NCBI RefSeq assembly: GCF_028356935.1
Contig: NZ_CP102798.1
Span: 558,001-622,000 of the forward strand
Source: Lysinibacillus sp. OF-1
GTDB taxonomy: Bacteria > Bacillota > Bacilli > Bacillales_A > Planococcaceae
Length of the DNA stretch: 64,000 bases
Direction: 5' to 3'
Shown: in pieces, positions 8,124 through 18,800 of the stretch
How the letters are laid out: the number at the start of each line of letters is the position of its first letter
Numbering within the stretch: the first letter of the stretch is position 1
Notes under the pieces: generated by a model
Told to the model about the DNA's origin: nothing
Databases searched by the model: none
The model's input: only the letters and a program-made list of their open reading frames with translations
Translations under genes and position numbers: made by a program

Positions 8124-10358
8124 ATGAGTCCATTATTAATTGCTAACATAGTCTTAACAGTCGTGGTTGTGCTTTATGCAGTAGGATTGTTCTTCTATCT
8201 GTTGAAAACACGCTATAAGTATGTGCAATTGGGGAAAAAGGTTGAGTTTGATGAAAGTGTTAAAGAGCGACTACGCTATATTATGGTCAATGTATTTGGT
8301 CAAAACAAGCTATTAAAGGATCCAAAGAGTGGATTAATTCACGTGATGTTTTTCTATGGATTTTTGATGGTTCAGTTAGGGGCCATTGATTTAATTTGGA
8401 AAGGACTAGCACCAGGATCACATCTGCCATTAGGTATTTTCTATGGTGTCTTTACGTTCTTCCAAGAGCTTGTAGTTTTAATGATTTTAGTTGCGGTAGT
8501 GTGGGCATTTTACCGCCGCTATGTAGAAAAGCTAGTGCGTCTAAAAAGAGGATGGAAAAACGGTCTTGTATTAATTTTCATTGGTGGCTTAATGGTCTCA
8601 ACATTAATCGCTAATGGTATGGGATTAATCTGGCATGGTGAGGGGTTAACTTATACGGAGCCTGTTGCTTCAAGCATTGCTGCTATATTTGGCTTCCTAC
8701 CTGCATCAGTAGCTGCTGGAGTGTTTTATGTTATGTGGTGGGCACATCTTTTAATTCTATTAACATTCCTTGTGTATGTACCACAATCTAAGCATTTCCA
8801 TTTAATTGTTAGCCCACTGAATGTTTACATGAATCGTTTAGATCGTGTGGGTACATTAACGCCTATCGATTTTGAGGCATTAGAAGAAGCAGGAGAAAAT
8901 GCTGAAAGTGAAGAGGATATGCCTTCAATTGGAGTTGGACGCATACAAGACTTCACACAAAAGCAAATGCTCGATCTGTATTCTTGTGTGGAATGTGGAC
9001 GTTGTACCAATATGTGTCCTGCAACTGGAACAGGAAAAATGCTGTCTCCAATGGATTTAATCGTAAAATTGCGTGATCATTTAACATTTACTGGCGCTGT
9101 TGTAACAAAGCAAAAGCCTTGGGTACCTTATCAATTCTTTGCCAATACCAAGGGTAATCAGCTTGCGATGGCTGCTGGTGCTGAAGGCGCAGTAATTGAA
9201 GATATTTACAGCCCATCTTTAATTGGCGATGTGATTACAGAAGAAGAAATTTGGGCTTGTACGACTTGTCGAAACTGTGAGGATCAATGTCCAGTAATGA
9301 ATGAGCATGTTGATAAAATCATCGACCTACGTCGCTATCTAACAATGACGGAAGGAAAAGTTAATCCTGATGCACAACGTGCCATGACAAATATCGAACG
9401 ACAAGGGAATCCTTGGGGCTTAAACCGTAAAGAAAAAGAGAATTGGCGTGATCTTGATCCAACAATCCATATTCCAACAGTAAAAGAGTTAAAAAAATCT
9501 GGCGAAGAAATGGAATATCTATTCTGGGTTGGTTCGATGGGGGCATTCGATAATCGCTCTCAAAAAATTGCTTTAGCTTTCTGTCGTCTATTAAACGAAG
9601 CTGGTGTGAAGTTTGCGATCTTAGGAAATAAAGAGAAAAACTCTGGGGACACACCTCGTCGTTTAGGAAATGAATTTTTATTCCAAGAATTAGCTACAGC
9701 AAATATTGATGAGTTTGAGAAAAATGATGTGAAGAAAATAGTGACAATCGACCCTCATGCTTACAATATCTTTAAAAATGAATACCAAGACTTTGGCTGG
9801 AATGGCGAAGTGTATCATCATACTGAAATACTAAATCAGTTGATTGAGGAAAATCGTCTGGCACTCAATTATGAAGTTCATGAAACAATTGTTTTCCACG
9901 ATTCCTGTTACTTAGGCCGTTATAATGATGTTTATGATGCGCCAAGAGAAATTCTACGCGGTATCCCGGGTGTGAAGCTTGTGGAAATGGAACGAAATCG
10001 CGAAACTGCTATGTGCTGTGGTGCAGGTGGTGGCTTAATGTGGATGGAAGAGCATGTTGGTAATCGCATTAATGTAGCTCGTACAGAGCAAGCTCTTGCT
10101 ACTAATGCATCCGTTATTTCATCTGGCTGTCCTTATTGCTTAACAATGCTGGAGGATGGTACAAAGGCAAAAGAAGTGGAAGACTCTATTGGCACATTCG
10201 ATGTAGCAGAATTACTAGAGCGTTCAGTGTTCGGTGAAAAAGTGAAGGCTGTTGATCCTTCATCTGAGGAAGCTGAAGAAGAAACATTAGAGGAAGTGGT
10301 AGCATCCGTAGAAAATGTTCAACAGGACGAGAATACGGAAGCGAACGCAGAAAAATGA
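8124..10358 (+). CDS. fadF: Membrane iron-sulfur oxidoreductase FadF (heterodisulfide reductase-like)
   Basis: This 744-residue protein links beta-oxidation electrons to the membrane. The first ~230 residues contain about five to six hydrophobic helices. A dicluster ferredoxin domain follows, with CVECGRCTNMCP near 290 and CTTCRNCEDQCP near 380, each able to bind [4Fe-4S]. The C-terminal half has two CCG-type domains; the second is intact (HDSCYLGRYND and MCCGAGGGLMWMEE), while the first lacks the usual cysteines (FWVGSMGAFD, GDTPRRLG). It ends in an acidic tail. FadF (formerly YwjF) lies in the FadR regulon of B. subtilis, and the operator in this promoter agrees. ATG 8124 has a strong AAGGGGGG upstream. 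Confidence 0.9.
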   Translation: MSPLLIANIVLTVVVVLYAVGLFFYLLKTRYKYVQLGKKVEFDESVKERLRYIMVNVFGQNKLLKDPKSGLIHVMFFYGFLMVQLGAIDLIWKGLAPGSHLPLGIFYGVFTFFQELVVLMILVAVVWAFYRRYVEKLVRLKRGWKNGLVLIFIGGLMVSTLIANGMGLIWHGEGLTYTEPVASSIAAIFGFLPASVAAGVFYVMWWAHLLILLTFLVYVPQSKHFHLIVSPLNVYMNRLDRVGTLTPIDFEALEEAGENAESEEDMPSIGVGRIQDFTQKQMLDLYSCVECGRCTNMCPATGTGKMLSPMDLIVKLRDHLTFTGAVVTKQKPWVPYQFFANTKGNQLAMAAGAEGAVIEDIYSPSLIGDVITEEEIWACTTCRNCEDQCPVMNEHVDKIIDLRRYLTMTEGKVNPDAQRAMTNIERQGNPWGLNRKEKENWRDLDPTIHIPTVKELKKSGEEMEYLFWVGSMGAFDNRSQKIALAFCRLLNEAGVKFAILGNKEKNSGDTPRRLGNEFLFQELATANIDEFEKNDVKKIVTIDPHAYNIFKNEYQDFGWNGEVYHHTEILNQLIEENRLALNYEVHETIVFHDSCYLGRYNDVYDAPREILRGIPGVKLVEMERNRETAMCCGAGGGLMWMEEHVGNRINVARTEQALATNASVISSGCPYCLTMLEDGTKAKEVEDSIGTFDVAELLERSVFGEKVKAVDPSSEEAEEETLEEVVASVENVQQDENTEANAEK

Positions 10359-10440
10359 TCGCTATTGTAGAAATATTTTAGTTATCTGAAAAATATAAAT
10401 TGCACAATAAAAAATTGTTTTGTAGAATAAGATTAAATGG

Positions 10441-10475
10441 AAATGGGAGTTGCAACTAACAAGCTCCCATTTTTC
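10441..10475 (+). terminator. fadF terminator
   Basis: AAATGGGAG (10441-10449) pairs with CTCCCATTT (10464-10472), followed by TT; the loop contains a small inner TTG/CAA pairing. Confidence 0.75.
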
Positions 10476-10488
10476 ATCGATAGAAGTC

Positions 10489-10520
10489 GAGCGAGCGTTC
10501 AGTCAATGAAATGCTATACT
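10489..10520 (+). promoter_or_regulatory. Thiolase-operon promoter with FadR-like operator
   Basis: The -10 TATACT is at 10515-10520. Bases 10489-10504 read on the minus strand are GACTGAACGCTCGCTC, identical in 14 of 16 positions to GACTGAATGCTCACTC at 8001-8016 in the fadF promoter; both differences are transitions. The site covers the expected -35 position, consistent with repression. Confidence 0.65.
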
Positions 10521-10557
10521 ACTTCATCGAGTACGTAAAACAAAAGGGGTGTTTTAC

Positions 10558-11763
10558 TTGAATAGAGCTGTCATTTTAGCAGGAGCAAGAACTGCATTTG
10601 GTAAATTTGGAGGTTCATTATCAACATTACATGCAAGTGATCTAGGGGCAATTGCAATAAAAGGTGCGCTAGAGAAAGCAAATATTGCATCTGACGAAGT
10701 AGATGAGGTTATTTTGGGCTCTGTTTTACAAGGGGGACAGGGGCAAATACCTTCGAGGCAAGCTGCGATAAAAGCCAATTTACCAACAGCGGTAAAAACA
10801 GAAACAATCAATAAAGTTTGTGCATCAGGGATGCGTGCAGTGACATTAGCAGATCAATTGATTCGATTAGGGGACGAAGAAGTGATTATTGCTGGTGGAA
10901 TGGAGTCTATGTCCAATGCTCCGTACTATCTGTTAAATGGTCGAAATGGCTTGCGTATGGGAGATTCCACAATGGTGGATGGCATGCTTTATGACGGTTT
11001 AACATGTGCTTTCGATAAAGCGAGACCGCATATGGGGAGCTATGGTAATGCAACAGCTAAGGAATTCTCGCTCAGTCGTGAGGAACAGGATGCTTGGTCT
11101 GTTCGCAGTCATGAGCGCGCACTAGCGGCAATTGAACAAGGTTACTTTGCTGAAGAAATCGTACCAGTGGAGATTCCACAACGTAAAGGACAACCACTGG
11201 TCGTCGATACAGATGAAGCACCAAGAGCAGGTACAACGTTGGAGGTACTAGCAAAACTGAAACCAGCCTTTGACAAGGATGGCACGATTACAGCAGGTAA
11301 TGCACCTGGCGTTAACGATGGTGCATGTGCCCTCGTGGTTATGAGTGAGGAACGTGCCACACGTGAAGGAAGAGAGCCATTAGCAATAATTTTAGGTCAT
11401 GAAGAGCTTGCCATTGAGCCAGAAAACTTCCCACAAACACCAGGTCTTGTTATTAATAAATTGCTGAAAAAAACCAATAAATCATTAGCAGATATTAATT
11501 TGATCGAAATCAATGAGGCCTTTGCAGCAGTCGCTTTGGTCAGCAAGCAGTTAGCTGATTTAGATGCTGAAAAGGTGAATGTTAATGGCGGTGCGGTTGC
11601 TTTAGGTCATCCTATTGGAGCATCTGGTGCACGTATTATTTTAACGCTTGCACAAGAATTGAAGCGTCGTGGTGGAGGCATCGGTATTGCTGCAATTTGT
11701 TCAGGTGGGGGTCAAGGTGATGCGATTATGATTGAAGTACCAAAAACAGGGGGACTGAACTAA
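10558..11763 (+). CDS. Acetyl-CoA C-acyltransferase (thiolase)
   Basis: This 401-residue thiolase cleaves 3-ketoacyl-CoA to acetyl-CoA plus the shortened acyl-CoA, or runs in reverse. The nucleophilic cysteine is in [10 protein letters not shown] near residue 88, the histidine motif is INEAFAA near 318, [16 protein letters not shown] lies near 346-361, and the second catalytic cysteine is in AICSGGGQG near 378. The start chosen is TTG 10558: AAAAGGGG at 10542-10549 gives 8 bases of spacing and the protein then begins [16 protein letters not shown] as in the family. The upstream GTG at 10549 overlaps the Shine-Dalgarno sequence. The stop overlaps the next start as TAATG. It could be FadA/MmgA-like; specificity was not resolved. 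Confidence 0.9.
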   Translation: MNRAVILAGARTAFGKFGGSLSTLHASDLGAIAIKGALEKANIASDEVDEVILGSVLQGGQGQIPSRQAAIKANLPTAVKTETINKVCASGMRAVTLADQLIRLGDEEVIIAGGMESMSNAPYYLLNGRNGLRMGDSTMVDGMLYDGLTCAFDKARPHMGSYGNATAKEFSLSREEQDAWSVRSHERALAAIEQGYFAEEIVPVEIPQRKGQPLVVDTDEAPRAGTTLEVLAKLKPAFDKDGTITAGNAPGVNDGACALVVMSEERATREGREPLAIILGHEELAIEPENFPQTPGLVINKLLKKTNKSLADINLIEINEAFAAVALVSKQLADLDAEKVNVNGGAVALGHPIGASGARIILTLAQELKRRGGGIGIAAICSGGGQGDAIMIEVPKTGGLN

Positions 11764-12614
11764 TGGGAATTCAAAAGGTAATGGTCATTGGTGCAGGGCA
11801 AATGGGCTCTGGTATTGCACAAGTTTGTGCACAAGCAGGCTATGATGTGAAATTGAATGATATCAAACAAGAGTTCTTCGAGCGTGGAATAGGAGTTATT
11901 ACGAAAAATTTATCACGTGATGTAGAAAAGGGCCGTAAAACGGAGGATGACAAAGCGGCTGTTTTAGGTCGAATTAGTATGTCACTAGATTTACAGGATG
12001 CTAGTGATGTAGATATTATCATCGAGGCAGCTGTAGAGAATATGGACATTAAGCAATCCATCTTTAAGCAACTTGATGGCATTGCACCAGCACATGCCAT
12101 TTTAGCTACGAATACATCTTCGTTGCCTATTACTGAAATTGCAGCGGTAACAAATCGACCAGAGCAAGTAATTGGTATGCATTTTATGAACCCAGTGCCA
12201 GTAATGAAGCTTGTTGAAATCATTAGAGGTTTAGCAACTACGGATGAAGTATACAAAGCTGTTGAAGCGATGACAGTCAAGTTAGCGAAAACACCAGTAG
12301 AAGTGAATGACTTCCCAGGATTTATTTCAAACCGTATTTTGCTACCAATGATTAATGAAGCAATTTATGCGCTTTATGAAGGTGTAGCTACGAAGGAAGC
12401 AATTGACGATGTGATGAAGCTAGGTATGAACCATCCGATGGGACCATTAACATTAGCAGACTTCATTGGCTTAGATACTTGCCTTTACATCATGGAAATT
12501 TTACATGAGGGTCTAGGAGATAGTAAATATCGCCCTTGTCCACTGCTTCGTAAATACGTTGCAGCTGGCTGGCTAGGAAAGAAATCAGGAAGAGGCTTTT
12601 ACGTTTACGAATAA
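11763..12614 (+). CDS. 3-hydroxybutyryl-CoA dehydrogenase
   Basis: This 283-residue NAD(P)-dependent short-chain 3-hydroxyacyl-CoA dehydrogenase oxidises L-3-hydroxyacyl-CoA to the 3-keto form used by the thiolase upstream. The Rossmann nucleotide motif [13 protein letters not shown] is at residues 8-20. Catalytic-region motifs are [13 protein letters not shown] near 119, [15 protein letters not shown] near 140 (catalytic His), and [19 protein letters not shown] near 181. Length matches Hbd/MmgB proteins, which lack the hydratase domain of FadB. Its ATG overlaps the thiolase stop, so the genes are coupled. No enoyl-CoA hydratase is present in the window, so that step must be encoded elsewhere. 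Confidence 0.92.
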   Translation: MGIQKVMVIGAGQMGSGIAQVCAQAGYDVKLNDIKQEFFERGIGVITKNLSRDVEKGRKTEDDKAAVLGRISMSLDLQDASDVDIIIEAAVENMDIKQSIFKQLDGIAPAHAILATNTSSLPITEIAAVTNRPEQVIGMHFMNPVPVMKLVEIIRGLATTDEVYKAVEAMTVKLAKTPVEVNDFPGFISNRILLPMINEAIYALYEGVATKEAIDDVMKLGMNHPMGPLTLADFIGLDTCLYIMEILHEGLGDSKYRPCPLLRKYVAAGWLGKKSGRGFYVYE

Positions 12615-12672
12615 TCCTATGGGGATGGGGTTATGTAGATGTTGCGGACAACTTAGAGGGGTGACATTATAG

Positions 12673-13809
12673 ATGCAATTGCAATTTACAGATGAGCAAA
12701 TGATGATGCGCGATATGGTTCGTCAATTTGCTCAGGAAAAAATTCAACCATGGGTAGGGCGGATGGAAGCAGGAGAATTTCCACGTGAGCTTCTACAACA
12801 AATGGGTGAACTTGGCTTAATGGGGATTACGACACCAGAAGACTTAGGTGGCTCTGGTATGGATTTTACATCGTATATTATTGCGATTAATGAATTGTCA
12901 AAAGTAAGCGCTGTAATGGGGGTTATTTTATCAGTGCATACTTCGGTTGGAACAAATCCGATCATTTACTTTGGAAATGAGGAACAAAAGAAGCGTTATG
13001 TACCAAAGCTTGCAGCCGGGGAATATTTAGGCGCATTTTGTTTAACAGAGCCAGGTGCAGGCTCTGACGCAGGTTCTCTACAGTCAAAGGCAGTACGAGA
13101 TGGCGATGAATATGTGATTAACGGCTCTAAAGTTTTTATTACAAATGGCGGAGAGGCTGATGTATATATCGTATTCGCCTCAACCAACCCTGCTGAAAAA
13201 ACACGAGGTATTTCAGCTTTTATTGTTGAAAAAGGAACACCAGGTTTAATCATTGGTAAAGATGAACAAAAGATGGGTTTACATGGCTCACGCACTGTTC
13301 AACTGACATTCGATAATTGCCGCATCCCAACCGACAACCTTTTAGGGGAAGAGGGAGAAGGCTTCAAAATTGCGATGGCGAATTTAGATGTAGGGCGAAT
13401 CGGTATTGCAGCACAGGCATTGGGGATTGCTGAAGCAGCACTAGAGGCGGCTACTACTTATGCAAAAGAGCGTGAGCAATTTGGTAAACCGATTGCTGCT
13501 CAACAAGGAGTTGGCTTTACACTCGCTGATATGGCAACAGCTGTTGAATCGGCAAAACTATTAGTGTATCGTGCAGCAGATTTACGTGCAAAAGGTTTAC
13601 CGTGTGGAGCAGAAGCTTCAATGGCCAAACTTTTCGCATCACGAACAGCTGTACAAACGTCAATAGAAGCGGTTCAAGTTTTTGGCGGCTACGGCTACAC
13701 TGAGGACTATCCAGTAGAGCGATATTTCCGTGATGCAAAGGTCACAGAAATCTATGAAGGTACAAGTGAAATTCAAAAACTAGTTATTAGTAAACATTTA
13801 CTGAAATAA
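12673..13809 (+). CDS. Acyl-CoA dehydrogenase (short-chain/butyryl type), first of two
   Basis: This 378-residue flavoprotein carries out the alpha,beta-dehydrogenation of acyl-CoA and passes electrons to ETF. Motifs: GAFCLTEPGAGSDAGSL near residue 118, YVINGSKVFITNGGEAD near 140, REQFGKPIAAQQGVGF near 273, and the catalytic-base region VTEIYEGTSEIQKLVI near 356-371, with Glu in YEGT. Fifty-eight bases separate it from the hydroxyacyl-CoA dehydrogenase, and GAGGGGTGA precedes the ATG. It is clearly paralogous to the next gene, which suggests different chain length or branching preferences; MmgC or AcdA are plausible equivalents. Confidence 0.9.
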   Translation: MQLQFTDEQMMMRDMVRQFAQEKIQPWVGRMEAGEFPRELLQQMGELGLMGITTPEDLGGSGMDFTSYIIAINELSKVSAVMGVILSVHTSVGTNPIIYFGNEEQKKRYVPKLAAGEYLGAFCLTEPGAGSDAGSLQSKAVRDGDEYVINGSKVFITNGGEADVYIVFASTNPAEKTRGISAFIVEKGTPGLIIGKDEQKMGLHGSRTVQLTFDNCRIPTDNLLGEEGEGFKIAMANLDVGRIGIAAQALGIAEAALEAATTYAKEREQFGKPIAAQQGVGFTLADMATAVESAKLLVYRAADLRAKGLPCGAEASMAKLFASRTAVQTSIEAVQVFGGYGYTEDYPVERYFRDAKVTEIYEGTSEIQKLVISKHLLK

Positions 13810-13977
13810 AGCCTGATGATAGGCTATTCTCTTAGGGATGACTTATTAAAGTGGAGTAAAGACCCTCATCAAGAATGGAAACTCGCTCCAATGCTCCAAT
13901 ATGATTGACAATCGCTGAACCCAGAACAACACACAGGTAACATAGAACAGAGTCTAATTAAAAAGGGGAAATGGACA

Positions 13978-15114
13978 ATGAACTTTCAGTTAACAGAAGA
14001 GCATGAACAATTACGTGAAATGATTCGTGATTTTGCTATAAATGAAGTGGCACCAACAGCTGCTGAACGTGACGAGAATGAAGAATTTGACCGTGCAATT
14101 TTCGATAAAATGGCGGAGCTTGGGTTAACTGGTATTCCGTGGCCAGAGGAATATGGTGGAGCTGGGTTTGACTACCTTGCATATGTCATTGCTGTTGAAG
14201 AATTATCACGTGTCTGTGCCTCCACTGGGGTAACATTATCAGCACATACTTCACTGGCAGGATGGCCACTGTACAAGTTCGGTACAGAAGAACAAAAACA
14301 AAAATACCTTCGTCCAATGGCAGAAGGAAAACATATTGGTGCGTATGGTTTAACAGAACCAGGTTCAGGATCTGATGCGGGTGGCATGAAAACATATGCT
14401 AAACGTGATGGCGATGATTATATTTTAAATGGCTCAAAAATCTTTATTACAAACGGCGGAGTGGCAGATACATATATTGTGTTTGCAGTAACAGATCCAG
14501 AAGCTAAACACGGTACATCAGCATTTATCGTGGAAGCTGGATTTAAAGGTTTCTCTGTAGGGAAGAAAGAAAAGAAATTAGGAATTCGTTCATCTCCTAC
14601 AACCGAAATCATTTTCGACAACTGCCGTGTTCCAAAAGAAAATCTGCTAGGAGCTGAAGGGGAAGGTTTTAAAATTGCTATGACGACACTAGATGGTGGA
14701 CGTAATGGTATTGCTGCTCAAGCTGTAGGAATTGCACAAGGAGCGCTGGATGCAGCAGTTGACTATGCCAAAGAACGTGTGCAATTTGGTAAACCAATCT
14801 CTGCTAACCAAGGTGTATCTTTTAAATTAGCAGACATGGCAACTCAAATTGAAGCTTCTCGACTTCTTACATACCAAGCGGCTTGGTTAGAGTCTAATAA
14901 CCTACCATATGGTAAGGCTTCTGCAATGGCGAAATTAATGGCTGGCGATACAGCAATGAGTGTAACGACAGAGGCGGTTCAAGTATTTGGTGGCTATGGT
15001 TATACAAAGGATTATCCAGTAGAGCGCTTTATGCGTGATGCGAAAATTACTCAAATTTACGAAGGTACGCAGGAGATTCAACGTCTTGTAATCTCGCGTA
15101 TGCTAACGAAATAA
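13978..15114 (+). CDS. Acyl-CoA dehydrogenase, second paralogue
   Basis: This 378-residue acyl-CoA dehydrogenase has the same length as its upstream neighbour and the same motifs: [17 protein letters not shown] near residue 118, [17 protein letters not shown] near 140, [16 protein letters not shown] near 273, and [16 protein letters not shown] near 356 with the catalytic Glu. The two proteins are clearly homologous but well diverged, so this is an old duplication. A 168-base gap precedes it with a good AAAAGGGGAA Shine-Dalgarno; I saw no clear terminator or promoter in the gap. The TetR regulator starts at its stop codon. Confidence 0.9.
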   Translation: MNFQLTEEHEQLREMIRDFAINEVAPTAAERDENEEFDRAIFDKMAELGLTGIPWPEEYGGAGFDYLAYVIAVEELSRVCASTGVTLSAHTSLAGWPLYKFGTEEQKQKYLRPMAEGKHIGAYGLTEPGSGSDAGGMKTYAKRDGDDYILNGSKIFITNGGVADTYIVFAVTDPEAKHGTSAFIVEAGFKGFSVGKKEKKLGIRSSPTTEIIFDNCRVPKENLLGAEGEGFKIAMTTLDGGRNGIAAQAVGIAQGALDAAVDYAKERVQFGKPISANQGVSFKLADMATQIEASRLLTYQAAWLESNNLPYGKASAMAKLMAGDTAMSVTTEAVQVFGGYGYTKDYPVERFMRDAKITQIYEGTQEIQRLVISRMLTK

Positions 15115-15117
15115 TTG

Positions 15118-15750
15118 ATGACAGAAAAAGATAAAAGGCCCCAAGTACAGTCAACTGTAAAAGATGAAAATTTAATCGCCATTCGTCGTGAACAAATGAT
15201 TCAAGGAGCTATTAAGCTATTTAAAGAAAAAGGCTTTCATCGTGCCACGACGAGAGAAATCGCAAAAGCTGCAGGCTTTAGTATTGGTACTTTATACGAG
15301 TACATCCGTACTAAAGAAGACGTTCTTTATCTTGTTTGTGATAGTATCTATCATCATGCAATGGAGCGGCTTTCAAGTTACGAGATTAAAGCTGGAACAA
15401 TTGATGAGTTAAAAGAAATGATTCGAGAATATTTCGTGCAAATTGATAGCATGGTTGATGAGCTAACAATCATGTATCAAGAAACAAAATCATTGTCAAA
15501 AGAAGCACAACGCTATGTCTTTAGTAAAGAGTTTGAAATGGTTGCCACTTTTGAACGCTTGCTACAGCGCTGTGTGCAGTCTGGGGAACTAACAATGACA
15601 GACAAGCAAATCCATTTAGCAGCCAATAACTTAGTTGTCTCAGGACAAAGTTGGGCGTTCCGCAAATGGGCATTACATCGTCAACATTCAATTGATGAGT
15701 TCATCGACATGCAAATCACCTTGTTCATTTCAGGCATAAAGGGGTTCTAA
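15118..15750 (+). CDS. TetR-family transcriptional regulator
   Basis: This 210-residue TetR/AcrR regulator has the N-terminal helix-turn-helix at about residues 20-65: MIQGAIKLFKEKGFHRATT then REIAKAAGFSIGTLYEYIRT, a textbook TetR domain. The C-terminal helical domain would bind the inducer, probably an acyl-CoA given the neighbours. ATG 15118 directly follows the TAA of the acyl-CoA dehydrogenase (TTG 15115 is an alternative), with no Shine-Dalgarno of its own, so translation is probably coupled. It is a candidate regulator of the acyl-CoA genes and icmF and of the FadR-like operators at 8004 and 10489, but it is not a close match to B. subtilis FadR by eye. Confidence 0.88.
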   Translation: MTEKDKRPQVQSTVKDENLIAIRREQMIQGAIKLFKEKGFHRATTREIAKAAGFSIGTLYEYIRTKEDVLYLVCDSIYHHAMERLSSYEIKAGTIDELKEMIREYFVQIDSMVDELTIMYQETKSLSKEAQRYVFSKEFEMVATFERLLQRCVQSGELTMTDKQIHLAANNLVVSGQSWAFRKWALHRQHSIDEFIDMQITLFISGIKGF

Positions 15751-15767
15751 TATTTCGTAAGGGGTTT

Positions 15768-15810
15768 GTCGGCAATTGCATACATCGACATTGCAATTGT
15801 CGGCTTTTTT
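15768..15810 (+). terminator. Terminator between tetR and icmF
   Basis: GTCGGCAATTGCA (15768-15780) pairs over 13 positions (two G-U) with TGCAATTGTCGGC (15792-15804), then six T residues. Only 33 bases separate it from the icmF start, leaving little room for another promoter, so it may act as an attenuator for icmF. Confidence 0.85.
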
Positions 15811-15843
15811 CAATTCATTAAGGGGAGAGAGTGGGGATTTCAT

Positions 15844-18800
15844 ATGACAAAGGTAGAAGTATATCGTCCAAAAAATCACGTACGTTTTGTGACAGCATCA
15901 AGTCTTTTTGATGGACATGATGCTTCGGTCAATATAATGCGACGCATATTACAATCGAGCGGTGTAGAAGTAATCCATTTAGGGCATAACCGTTCTGTCG
16001 AAGAAGTCGTGAATGCCGCGATTCAAGAAGATGCACAAGGTATTGCAGTTTCTTCTTATCAAGGCGGGCATATGGAATACTTTAAATATATGTATGATTT
16101 GCTGCGTGAAAAAGGGGCACCGCATATTAAAATTTATGGCGGTGGTGGTGGGGTTATTTTACCTCGTGAAATTAAAGAGCTTCATGCGTATGGCATTGCA
16201 GGCATTTTCTCACCAGAGGATGGCCGTGTTTTAGGGCTACAAGGGATGATTAATGAGCAAATTAAAGGAACGGACTTTCCAACTGCAACAGGCAACTATT
16301 TAGATAAATTAGAGGCTTTAACGACAGAAACGCCTGAAATTTTAGCCAATCTAATTACAGCAGCTGAGTCAAATGAGGATGAAGCTACGAAAGAGATGTT
16401 AATTGAGGCACGAAAGCGTTCAAAAGGTACACCTGTCATGGGGATTACAGGAACAGGTGGCGCAGGGAAATCTTCATTAACGGATGAGCTGATTCGCCGT
16501 TTCCTGAAAGAATTCCCAGATAAACGTGTAGCCATTCTTTCAGTCGATCCAACAAAGCAAAAAACAGGTGGAGCATTACTTGGCGATAGAATTCGCATGA
16601 ACGCCATCTTCAATAACCGCGTTTATATGCGTAGTTTAGCAACACGAGGCTCTCGCACTGAATTATCTGCATCTATTGGTGATGTAATAGATGTAGTACG
16701 TGTAGCGGGCTATGATTTAATCATCGTCGAAACAAGTGGTATTGGTCAAGGTGATGCCGAAATCACAAGGTATACAGATCTTTCCATGTATGTTATGACA
16801 AGTGAATTTGGTGCACCTACACAGCTTGAGAAAATTGATATGATTGATTTTGCAGATGTCATTGCGATCAATAAGTTTGAGCGTAAAGGCTCGGAGGATG
16901 CGCTACGTCAAGTACAAAAACAATACCAACGATCTCGTGAGCTATGGGAAGAATCACTTGATAGTATGCCTGTTTATGGAACAATTGCTAGCCAGTTTAA
17001 TGACAAAGGGACCAATGCATTATTCGCAGCTTTAGTTCATATTATTAACGAAAAAACAGGCTACAATTGGGAAACAAGCTATGAGCAATTTGCTAAGACG
17101 CAAAAGCAAGATGTCATTATTCCAAACGATCGTCGTTATTATTTACGTGAAATTACTGACACGGTTCGTGGCTATCATAAAAAATCAGAACAGCAGGTGG
17201 GATTTGCTCGCCGTCTGTTCCAATTAGAAGGTGCTATTACGGCAGTTAAGGAAAAAGCACCAGAGGATGCACTTATAGCATCGCTTTCTTCTTTAGCACA
17301 AGGTGTCAGAGATGAATTATCAGCAGAATCCAAGCGTATATTGGATAATTGGCAAACTTTAAAAGAAGCTTATGCTGGTGATGAGTTTGTGACGAAGGTT
17401 CGAGACAAAGAAATTCGCACTATTTTAAAAACAACAAGTCTTTCTGGTACAAAAATTCCTAAAGTAGCATTGCCGAAATTTGAGGACTACGGTGAAATAT
17501 TACGCTGGGTGTACAAAGAGAATGTTCCTGGTGAGTTTCCTTATACAGCAGGTGTTTTCCAATTCAAACGTGAGGGAGAAGATCCGAAGCGTCAATTTGC
17601 TGGTGAAGGAACACCTGAACGTACAAATAAACGCTTCCACTATTTATCGAAGGATGACGATGCGAAACGTTTATCTACAGCCTTTGATTCTGTAACTCTC
17701 TATGGGGAAGATCCAGATTACCGTCCAGATATTTATGGTAAGGTCGGGGAATCGGGTGTATCGATCTGTACATTAGAGGATATGAAAAAGCTTTATGCAG
17801 GCTTTGATTTATGTGCACCGTCTACATCTGTATCTATGACCATTAATGGTCCAGCGCCTATTATTTTAGCGATGTTCATGAATACGGCGATCGATCAACA
17901 AGTTAAATTGCGCGAACAAGAGCTAGGACGGACTTTGACAGTAGAAGAGTTTACCGAGACACGTGAAAACACATTGCAGGTTGTACGTGGTACAGTACAA
18001 GCTGATATTTTAAAAGAAGATCAAGGACAGAACACATGTATTTTCTCGACAGAGTTTGCTTTACGTATGATGGGTGATATTCAGCAATACTTTATTGATC
18101 ATAAGGTGCGTAACTACTATTCCGTTTCTATTTCGGGTTACCATATTGCAGAGGCAGGGGCAAATCCTATTTCCCAATTAGCTTTCACCTTAGCAAATGG
18201 CTTTACGTATGTAGAGTATTATTTAAGTCGTGGCATGAATATTAACGACTTTGCACCAAATCTATCGTTCTTCTTCTCGAATGGACTTGATCCAGAGTAT
18301 ACAGTAATTGGACGTGTTGCTCGTCGTATTTGGGCCATTGTAATGCGTGATAAATATGGTGCCAATGAACGTGCGCAAAAGCTAAAATATCATATTCAAA
18401 CATCTGGTCGTAGTCTACATGCGCAAGAGATTGATTTTAATGATATTCGTACAACATTACAAGCATTGATGGCATTACAAGATAACTGTAACTCATTGCA
18501 TACAAATGCCTATGATGAAGCTATTACAACACCTACAGAGGAATCTGTACGTCGTGCCATGGCTATCCAAATGATTATTACGAAAGAGCATGGCTTGGCA
18601 AAAAACGAAAATCCTCTGCAAGGTGCATTTGTTATAGAAGAATTGACAGATCTTGTAGAAGAAGCGGTCCTTGAGGAATTTGATCGTATTAATGATCGTG
18701 GTGGTGTTTTAGGTGCAATGGAAACGCAATATCAACGAGGTAAAATTCAAGAGGAGTCCATGTACTATGAAATGTTAAAGCATTCAGGGGAGCTACCAAT

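Noticed and set aside
15766..15843. Longer icmF N-terminus from TTG 15766
   Set aside because: The extra 26 codons are the terminator hairpin; ATG 15844 has a Shine-Dalgarno and gives the family N-terminus.
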